Origin: Oscillospiraceae bacterium
Lineage (GTDB): Bacteria; Bacillota; Clostridia; Oscillospirales; Oscillospiraceae
Length of the DNA: 64,000 bases
Assembly (NCBI GenBank): GCA_022800525.1
Contig: JAAWQM010000003.1
Coordinates: 1-64,000, forward strand
Reading direction: 5' to 3'
Shown: in pieces, positions 54,923-64,000 of the stretch
Position numbering within the stretch: the stretch's first letter is position 1
Layout of the letters: the number at the start of each line of letters is the position of its first letter
The notes under the pieces: model-generated
What the model saw: only the letters and a program-made list of their open reading frames with translations
What the model was told of the DNA's origin: nothing
Databases searched by the model: none
Position numbers and translations under genes: made by a program

Positions 54923-55153
54923 ATGGAAGAACTGCTGAGAATTTTGAAGGACCTGCGCCCCAACATTGACTTTGAGACCCAGGAGCGTCTGATTGACGAT
55001 ATGATCCTGGACTCCCTGGCCCTTGTCAGCCTGATCTCCGAGATCAGCGAGGAGTTTGACGTGACCATCACGGCGAAGGACATCATTCCGGAGAACTTCA
55101 ACTCCGCGAAGGCCCTGTACGCATTGATCCAGAGGCTGGAGGACGAGGATTAA
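54923..55153 (+). CDS. Acyl/peptidyl carrier protein of the Dlt-like system
   Basis: Protein of 76 residues. The phosphopantetheine serine is Ser31 in DDMILDSLALVSLI. It is mostly acidic and helical, with the four-helix carrier pattern. Start at the ATG 54923 with AAAGGAA; the frame open upstream overlaps the adenylation gene and is not used. By position it is the DltC equivalent, but the core motif DSLALVSL differs from the DSMGTVEL style of DltC. Confidence 0.88.
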   Translation: MEELLRILKDLRPNIDFETQERLIDDMILDSLALVSLISEISEEFDVTITAKDIIPENFNSAKALYALIQRLEDED

Positions 55154-55174
55154 ACCGACGCGGGGAGTGGGCTT

Positions 55175-56764
55175 ATGCTCTTTACATCATATGGGTTTAT
55201 AGGATTCGCCGCAGTCCTGGTTTCTGCCTATTACCTTGTGCCCAAGCGCTGCCAGTGGGGGCTCCTGCTGGCGGCGAGCTATCTCTTCTATTTCATCGCG
55301 GGGCCGTCTGCCCTGCTCTACCTGCTGGCGACGACGGCGGCGGTATGGTTCGCCGCGCTCCAGATTGAGAAGAACGTCCGGCGGCAGAGCGCCTATCTGA
55401 AGGCCCGCAAGGATATTCTGTCGAAGGATGAGAAAAAGGAATACAAGGCGGAGCAGAAGCGCGTTCGCGCCCGGTGGGTGGCGGCGTGCCTTCTGCTGAG
55501 TATAGGCATCCTGGCGGTGGTGAAGTATACCAATTTCTTCATCTCAAACGTCAACGGCGTCCTGGACGCCCTGGACCGGCCCCAGCTGTCCTTTGTCACA
55601 CTGGCGCTGCCCATGGGCATCTCTTTTTATACGTTCCAGGCCGTTGGATATCTGATTGACGTGTATCGGGGAAAATATCCCGCCGAAAAAAATCCCTTCC
55701 GGTTCGCGCTGTTCGTCTCCTTCTTCCCCCTGCTGGTCCAGGGGCCGATCAGCCGCTTTGACGAATTGGGCGGCACATTATACCAGGAGCATACTTTCGA
55801 CAAAGTGACAGTATGTTCCGGTTTGCAGCGCGTTCTCTGGGGATACTTTAAGAAGATGGTGATTGCGGACAGGATGCTGGCCGCCGTCTCCACCATCATC
55901 GGCCACACGGATACCTATACGGGGGCGTATGTGTTCGTGGGGATGATTTTCTATACCCTGGAGCTGTACGCGGATTTCACCGGCGGCATCGACATCACCA
56001 TCGGCCTTGCGGAGGCCATGGGCATCACTGTGCAGGAGAACTTCCGCCGCCCATATTTCTCCAAATCCTTGAAGGAGTACTGGCGCAGGTGGCACATTTC
56101 CATGTGCTCCTGGTTCCGGGAGTACCTGTTCTATCCCGTGTCCACCTCCAGGGCGATGCAGAGGTTCTCCAAATTTGCCCGGGGACGCTTGGGCGAGGCG
56201 GTGGGACGGCGGCTGCCGGTGTATATCTCCTCGTTCATCGTCTGGTTCGCGACGGGAATCTGGCACGGGGCGAGCTGGAATTTTATCGTCTGGGGACTTC
56301 TGAACTGGGCGGTCCTGATGCTCTCCGAGGAGCTGGAGCCGCTGTACCAGCGGTTCCATGACCGGTTCCCCGTGAACGGGAGGGGAGCATATAAGCTGTT
56401 CCAGACAGGGCGCACGTTCCTGCTGGTCTGCGTGCTGAACATCTTCGACTGCTACCCCTCCCTGTCCGTCACGGCGGGGGCGCTGGGGTCCATGTTCACG
56501 GTCCGAAATTGGAGCGTCCTGTGGGACGGTTCGCTGATGGCCCTGGGCCTGTCCGGGCTTGACTATGGCATCCTGGCCGCGGGACTCCTCCTGATGCTGG
56601 GGGTGAGCCTTGCCCAGCGAAGCGGCAGCGTCAGGGAAAAAATCCGGACGCTGCGGTATCCGGCGCGCTTTGCCATCTGGTACGGTCTGTTTCTGGCGGT
56701 GCTGCTGATGGGAGCCTACGGAATCGGGTACGATGCCAGCCAGTTCATTTATAACCAGTTTTAA
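55175..56764 (+). CDS. MBOAT acyltransferase (AlgI/DltB type)
   Basis: Protein of 529 residues with about 11-12 membrane helices, closer to AlgI (about 500) than DltB (about 400). MBOAT signatures: LALPMGISFYTFQAVGYLID, FFPLLVQGPISRFDEL, FTGGIDITIGLAEAMGI, RRWHISMCSWFREYLFYPVS and the catalytic His364 in GIWHGASWNFIVWG. It would take the activated acyl/aminoacyl group from the carrier protein inside and pass it across the membrane. An inserted charged helix (about 70-105, ILSKDEKKEYKAEQKRVRAR) is cytosolic. GGGGAG precedes the ATG. Confidence 0.9.
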   Translation: MLFTSYGFIGFAAVLVSAYYLVPKRCQWGLLLAASYLFYFIAGPSALLYLLATTAAVWFAALQIEKNVRRQSAYLKARKDILSKDEKKEYKAEQKRVRARWVAACLLLSIGILAVVKYTNFFISNVNGVLDALDRPQLSFVTLALPMGISFYTFQAVGYLIDVYRGKYPAEKNPFRFALFVSFFPLLVQGPISRFDELGGTLYQEHTFDKVTVCSGLQRVLWGYFKKMVIADRMLAAVSTIIGHTDTYTGAYVFVGMIFYTLELYADFTGGIDITIGLAEAMGITVQENFRRPYFSKSLKEYWRRWHISMCSWFREYLFYPVSTSRAMQRFSKFARGRLGEAVGRRLPVYISSFIVWFATGIWHGASWNFIVWGLLNWAVLMLSEELEPLYQRFHDRFPVNGRGAYKLFQTGRTFLLVCVLNIFDCYPSLSVTAGALGSMFTVRNWSVLWDGSLMALGLSGLDYGILAAGLLLMLGVSLAQRSGSVREKIRTLRYPARFAIWYGLFLAVLLMGAYGIGYDASQFIYNQF

Positions 56765-56809
56765 GCGCGGTGCAGAACATCAATATCCAACCGCCGGGAG
56801 GGCAGGGGT

Positions 56810-57871
56810 ATGACGGAAACCAAAACCCGAAAGGGACAGATCATAAAAATAGCCGTGACAGCGCTGATTGTGCTGTCGGGCTTGTTCCTGCTGCAAAGGC
56901 TGCTGATGCCGAAGTACGTGGACGGCGTGGTCGAGGGCGCGTTTGTTGCGGAATACTATCGGGAGAATAAGGACCACGACGTGATTTTTGTGGGAGACTG
57001 CGAGGTATACGAGAATTTCTCCCCGGTGGTGCTCTGGCAGGAGTACGGCGTCAACAGCTATATCCGGGGCAGCGCCGAGCAGTATATCTGGCAGTCCTAC
57101 TACCTGCTGGAGGACACCCTCCGCTATGAGACGCCGGACGTGGTGGTCTTCAACATTCAGTCGCTGCAATTCAGCGAGTCCCAGCGGGAGGCTTATAACC
57201 GGATGTCGCTGGAGGGGATGAGGTGGTCGGCCTCCAAGGTGAAGGCAATCTTCGCCTCCATGAAGGACAACGAGCATTTCCTGGACTACGTGTTTCCCAT
57301 CCTGCGCTACCATAGCCGGTGGAGCGAGCTGACGGCGGCGGACGTGGAGTATATGTTCACAACCAAGCGCGTGTCCCACAACGGCTACTATATGCGCGTG
57401 GACGTAAAGGCCGCCGAGAACGTCCCCCAGGGCAAGCCGCTGGCGGACTACAATTTCGGGGAAAATGCCTGGAAGTACCTGGAGAAGATGACCGCCCTCT
57501 GCGCTGAAAAGGGTATTCAATTGATCCTGATTAAGGCACCCAGTCTTTATCCCTACTGGTACCCTGAGTGGGAGGCGCAGGTGGAGGAATACGCCGAAAA
57601 AAATAATCTGCCGTATATCAATTTCCTGGAGCTTGTGGACGAGATCGGAATTGACTATACGACGGACACCTACGACGGCGGCCTGCATATGAACCTGTCC
57701 GGCGCGGAAAAGCTCTCCCGCTATATCGGCAGGGTGTTCCGTGAGGAGGCGGGGCTTCCCGACCGCCGGGGCGAGGAGAAGCTGAGCGCCGTCTGGGCGG
57801 AGAAGGCCGCCGCCTACGAGGAGGAGAAGCGGGCGCAGTATCAATATTACGGCATGGAGGAGCAAAACTGA
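56810..57871 (+). CDS. Membrane-anchored SGNH-like protein (DltD/AlgJ-like)
   Basis: Protein of 353 residues. It has one N-terminal membrane anchor (about 12-32, KIAVTALIVLSGLFLLQRLL), then an extracellular SGNH-hydrolase-like domain. Block I reads DVIFVGDCEVYENF, with Cys64 where GDS normally has the nucleophilic Ser. Block V-like YDGGLHMNLSGAEKLS gives the Asp/His. It is likely the extracellular transferase or acceptor-binding partner that places the group from the MBOAT onto its target, as DltD or AlgJ/AlgX do. The stop stands one base before the AsnB ATG, so translation is coupled. Confidence 0.8.
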   Translation: MTETKTRKGQIIKIAVTALIVLSGLFLLQRLLMPKYVDGVVEGAFVAEYYRENKDHDVIFVGDCEVYENFSPVVLWQEYGVNSYIRGSAEQYIWQSYYLLEDTLRYETPDVVVFNIQSLQFSESQREAYNRMSLEGMRWSASKVKAIFASMKDNEHFLDYVFPILRYHSRWSELTAADVEYMFTTKRVSHNGYYMRVDVKAAENVPQGKPLADYNFGENAWKYLEKMTALCAEKGIQLILIKAPSLYPYWYPEWEAQVEEYAEKNNLPYINFLELVDEIGIDYTTDTYDGGLHMNLSGAEKLSRYIGRVFREEAGLPDRRGEEKLSAVWAEKAAAYEEEKRAQYQYYGMEEQN

Positions 57872-57872
57872 G

Positions 57873-59720
57873 ATGTGCGGAATCTGTGGATTTATGAATT
57901 GGAAGAGCGGGGATCGTCCCCAGGCGGAAATCGTGGAGAACATGCTCCGCGCCATCCGGCACCGGGGGCCGGACGGGAGCCGGTCCCTGATACTGGATGA
58001 GATTGTCCTGGGCTTCGACCGTCTCAGTTTTATCGATCTGGATGGCGGGATGCAGCCCATCCAGAATGAGGACAGGACCATCTCCATGATCTGCAACGGA
58101 GAGATCTTCAACTTCCGGGAGCTCCGGGACGAGCTGGCCGCAAAGGGGCATGTCTTCGCCACCGGGACGGACGTCGAGGTCATCATCCACCTCTATGAGG
58201 AGCAGGGCCTGGACTTTGTGAACCGTCTGAACGGCCAGTTCGCCATCGCCCTCTATGACGGGAAGCGCCGCCGGCTGCTGCTGGTCAGGGACCACATCGG
58301 GATATGCCCCTTGTTCTATACCGTCGTGGGAGGCAGGGTCGTCTTCGCCTCCGAGATCAAAGCCATCCTGGAGTACCCGGGCGTGAAGCGGCGGCTGAAC
58401 CTGAAGGCGGTGGACCAGTTGATGAACTACCCTGGCGTGGTTTCACCAAACACGTTTTTTGACGGCATCTATTCCCTGCAGGCCGGACATATGCTGCAAA
58501 TCGAGCCGGAGGAGGAGATCCGCGACCGGGAGTACTGGGACCTGATCTACTCCGCGGAGGAGGAAGAGGATAAGGGGGAGGCGTACTATACCGAAAGACT
58601 GCGTGAGCTGCTGCGGGACGCCATCTCGAAGCGTTTGGTGGCAGATGTGCCCATCGGGTTCTACATCTCCGGCGGGCTGGACAGCTCGGTGGTGGCCTGC
58701 TTTATCAGCAAGTACCTGCTCAACGGCTGCTACTCCTTCTCCGCCGAAATCGGCTCCGGCGATTTGGATGAGAGCCGTTTCCAGAAGATCATCCGGGACT
58801 CCGTGGGCTCCGCCCACTACAGCGTCAAGGTGTCGGAGGAGGAAATCTGGGCCAGCCTGAAATCCGTGATTTACCATGCGGAGTCGGCGGTGAAGGAGAG
58901 CTACGACGCGGCCGCTTATATGCTCTCCGGACTGGTGAGCCAGTCCCCCGCGAAGGCGGTTCTGACGGGTCAGGGCTCGGACGAATTCTTCTGCGGCTAT
59001 GTGGGCTACGCGCTGGACCTGTTCCGGAACATGCAGAAGGGGCGGATGTCCGTTGAAGAGTGCGAGGTCAACGAGCGGCTGTGGGGCGACCCTTACTTCC
59101 GGTACGAGCGGATTCATCCGGAAATCAGGAAGATTCATACGAAGCTCTACAGCGGGGACGTCCGGGGAGAGATCGACAAATTCTCCGCCTTTGCGTCCAG
59201 TCCGATCAATGTGGAACGGGTCAGGGGGCTGAGCTCCCAGCGGCGGCGGTCCTATATCGACTGGAAGCTCCGCCTCTCCGATCACCTGCTGGGGGAGCAC
59301 GGGGACCGCATGTTCTTCTCCCACTCCGTGGAGGGGCGGCATCCCTTCCTGGACCGGGACGTGCTGGACTTTGTGACCCGTATGCCGGACAAGTACAAGC
59401 TCAACGGCACCAATGAGAAATATATCCTGAAAAAGGCGGCGGAGGGGATCGTGCCCGGCGAGGTCCTCAAGCGGAAGAAGTTCCCCTTTCAGGCGCCGGG
59501 CATGTCAGCGCTGGTGAAGCGGGCGGGGGGAAGCGACCTGGAGTTTCTCAGCGGCGAGCTGCTGAAAAAGTACGGAATTTTTGATGTAGACTATGTGAAT
59601 GAGCTGAAAAAGGTCTACTGCCAGGAGGATTTCAAGCTGATGGGCGCGTATGAGATCGACTATCTCCTGATTGTCATGACGGTCACGATGCTGTGCGAGC
59701 AGTTTTCGCTGACGCTGTGA
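57873..59720 (+). CDS. Glutamine-hydrolysing asparagine synthase-like protein (AsnB)
   Basis: Protein of 615 residues. It has an N-terminal Ntn glutaminase with nucleophile Cys2 (MCGICGFMNW; RHRGPDGS; CNGEIFNFRELRDEL) and a C-terminal PP-loop ATP pyrophosphatase synthetase (FYISGGLDSSVVACFISKY; LTGQGSDEFFCGYVGYALD; LKRKKFPFQAPG). It forms an amide from a carboxylate, ATP and Gln. The SDEFFCGY variant (usually ADELFGGY) suggests a specialised paralog. As last gene of the operon, coupled to the SGNH gene, it may amidate the carried amino acid or the polymer rather than make bulk asparagine; this is inference. Confidence 0.88.
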   Translation: MCGICGFMNWKSGDRPQAEIVENMLRAIRHRGPDGSRSLILDEIVLGFDRLSFIDLDGGMQPIQNEDRTISMICNGEIFNFRELRDELAAKGHVFATGTDVEVIIHLYEEQGLDFVNRLNGQFAIALYDGKRRRLLLVRDHIGICPLFYTVVGGRVVFASEIKAILEYPGVKRRLNLKAVDQLMNYPGVVSPNTFFDGIYSLQAGHMLQIEPEEEIRDREYWDLIYSAEEEEDKGEAYYTERLRELLRDAISKRLVADVPIGFYISGGLDSSVVACFISKYLLNGCYSFSAEIGSGDLDESRFQKIIRDSVGSAHYSVKVSEEEIWASLKSVIYHAESAVKESYDAAAYMLSGLVSQSPAKAVLTGQGSDEFFCGYVGYALDLFRNMQKGRMSVEECEVNERLWGDPYFRYERIHPEIRKIHTKLYSGDVRGEIDKFSAFASSPINVERVRGLSSQRRRSYIDWKLRLSDHLLGEHGDRMFFSHSVEGRHPFLDRDVLDFVTRMPDKYKLNGTNEKYILKKAAEGIVPGEVLKRKKFPFQAPGMSALVKRAGGSDLEFLSGELLKKYGIFDVDYVNELKKVYCQEDFKLMGAYEIDYLLIVMTVTMLCEQFSLTL

Positions 59721-59766
59721 ATACAGCTTCTAAAGTTCAGGGCCGCCCTTCTTGAAGGAAATAAAA

Positions 59767-59810
59767 AAACTCCGGTGAGACGGCGCGGCTTGTCTCACCG
59801 GAGTTTCTTT
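59767..59810. terminator. Bidirectional terminator after the AsnB-type gene
   Basis: Perfect 15-bp stem AAACTCCGGTGAGAC (59767-59781) / GTCTCACCGGAGTTT (59792-59806) with A- and T-runs on both sides. Confidence 0.92.
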
Positions 59811-59837
59811 CCTTAACTATGGCAGAAGGGATTCAGC

Positions 59838-63275
<3,438 letters not shown>

Positions 63276-63327
63276 CTATGAAAAGGGCCGGCCATACGCG
63301 TCTGGCGCAGCGCCTGTTTCAATACAG

Positions 63328-64000
63328 TTATGTTCGGGTCAGCTTCTCAATATGGATGATCAGATACCCCTGCTCCTCCAGGTCCAGGGAATAGCCCAGC
63401 TTCTGGTGGATGTAGGCGGCGATCTTCTGCGTGCAGGCTTCCGCCTTGGGGTACATGGCGGATACGATATTATAAAGCTCCTCACTGCCGGAGTAGGTCT
63501 CGCGGGTGAAGATGCGGGAGAGAAAGAATTTCAGGTGGGTGACAAAGCGGATGTAGTCCAGGGAGTCCTCGTTCAGATCGAGGTTGTAGGTATAGCGCAC
63601 CAGATTGACCACATCCCGGATGAGTTGGACCAGGTCGTTGGCCAGACGCTCGCCGCTGCCGTACTGGGCGTTGACGATGTGCATGGCGAGAAACCCCGCC
63701 TCATCGTCGCGAAGCCGGATTCCGGCTTCGCGCTGGACGATGTCCAGCGCATCCAAACCGAGCTGGAACTCATCGGGATAGAATTTCCTGATCTCCCAGA
63801 GCAGGGCGTTGGTCAGGTCCAGGCCCTTCCGCTGCCGCTCAATGGCAAAGCTGATGTGGTCGGAGACCATCAGGACCAGGGTTTCATTCAGCGGCTTGTT
63901 GATTTTCGTCTGCACATGCTCCACAATCTGCATCCCCAGGGAGAAGTGCTCCAGCGGGATGCGCTCCAGCAGCTCCACCAGCTGCGGGATGTGCGCGCCG
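63328..64000 (-). CDS. BglG/LicT-family transcription antiterminator (partial)
   Basis: The frame runs off the right edge of the window, so the N-terminal RNA-binding CAT domain (about 55 residues) and the true start lie outside. What is seen is most of PRD1 (IVEHVQTKINKPLNETLVLM, SDHISFAIERQRKGLDLTNA; residues with conserved His in SDHIS) and PRD2 (DVVNLVRYTYNLDLNEDSLD, YIRFVTHLKFFLSRIF; EEQGYLIIHIEKLT). PRD domains are phosphorylated by HPr and EIIB, coupling antitermination to sugar supply. No antiterminator RNA is visible before bglP, so the target is probably upstream of this gene. Confidence 0.9.
   Translation of the reverse strand, partial: GAHIPQLVELLERIPLEHFSLGMQIVEHVQTKINKPLNETLVLMVSDHISFAIERQRKGLDLTNALLWEIRKFYPDEFQLGLDALDIVQREAGIRLRDDEAGFLAMHIVNAQYGSGERLANDLVQLIRDVVNLVRYTYNLDLNEDSLDYIRFVTHLKFFLSRIFTRETYSGSEELYNIVSAMYPKAEACTQKIAAYIHQKLGYSLDLEEQGYLIIHIEKLTRT

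Noticed and set aside
53389..57871. Calling the adenylation-carrier-MBOAT-SGNH genes dltA, dltC, dltB, dltD
   Set aside because: Key residues and lengths differ from DltABCD and the operon has other members, so the symbols would imply a D-alanylation function not shown by the sequence.

Overview
The window looks like chromosomal DNA of a strictly anaerobic, GC-rich Clostridia member, most plausibly an Oscillospiraceae gut bacterium of the Flavonifractor / Lawsonibacter / Intestinimonas type. The evidence is a single-subunit pyruvate:ferredoxin oxidoreductase, ferredoxin-domain oxidoreductases, HPr and a beta-glucoside PTS with a BglG/LicT antiterminator, a T-box leader, Gram-positive ABC, AbrB and TetR regulators, many lipoproteins with lipoboxes, an SLH-domain surface protein and AGGAGG-type ribosome sites. 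The genus is inference. I recognised no tRNA, rRNA, insertion sequence, prophage or CRISPR array; apart from dispersed intergenic repeats the region reads as core chromosome.

Layout. 0.4-5.7 kb: a TetR regulator, then a DUF308 protein, an MMPL/RND exporter and its YhgE-like partner. 5.8-8.7 kb: a DUF2156-GNAT fusion, a frameshifted small kinase and an MscS channel. 8.9-14.0 kb: an NCS2 purine permease, an AraC regulator, an EFR1 flavodoxin-ferredoxin and a KDPG aldolase/KDG kinase pair. 14.1-22.1 kb: a zinc-ribbon membrane protein, an SLH protein with 42-bp tandem repeats, a dihydropyrimidinase-like enzyme, a SpoVK/CbxX-type AAA protein, an AI-2E-family permease, a candidate small RNA and YifB. 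22.5-30 kb: PFOR, an aldo/keto reductase, a DUF3795 protein and LepA. 30.4-33.6 kb: an XRE regulator and a pyrimidine nucleoside salvage operon (udp-deoC-cdd). 33.7-40.7 kb: an Eco57I-type DNA methylase with a lipoprotein and a LUD protein, then UvrC, a shortened amidohydrolase and HPr. 41-46.3 kb: a T-box leader (UUC specifier) heading a polysaccharide deacetylase lipoprotein, pheS and pheT. 46.4-50.8 kb: an XRE/AbrB-ABC operon, a transglutaminase-like lipoprotein and a phosphoribosyltransferase. 59.8-64 kb: a beta-glucoside PTS locus.

The most unusual part is 50.9-59.7 kb, an apparent eight-gene operon: aspartate/glutamate racemase, two lipoproteins (one with a transglutaminase-like triad), a DltA-like amino-acid adenylating enzyme, a small carrier protein, an AlgI-length MBOAT acyltransferase, a membrane-anchored SGNH-like protein and an AsnB-type amidotransferase. 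It resembles the D-alanylation (Dlt) system, but the partners differ: the MBOAT is AlgI-like, the adenylation domain has Gly where DltA has its chirality-setting Cys, the SGNH block I has Cys in the Ser position, and a racemase plus an amidotransferase are added. I propose it esterifies a cell-surface polymer with an activated, perhaps non-alanine, amino acid. That function is inference.
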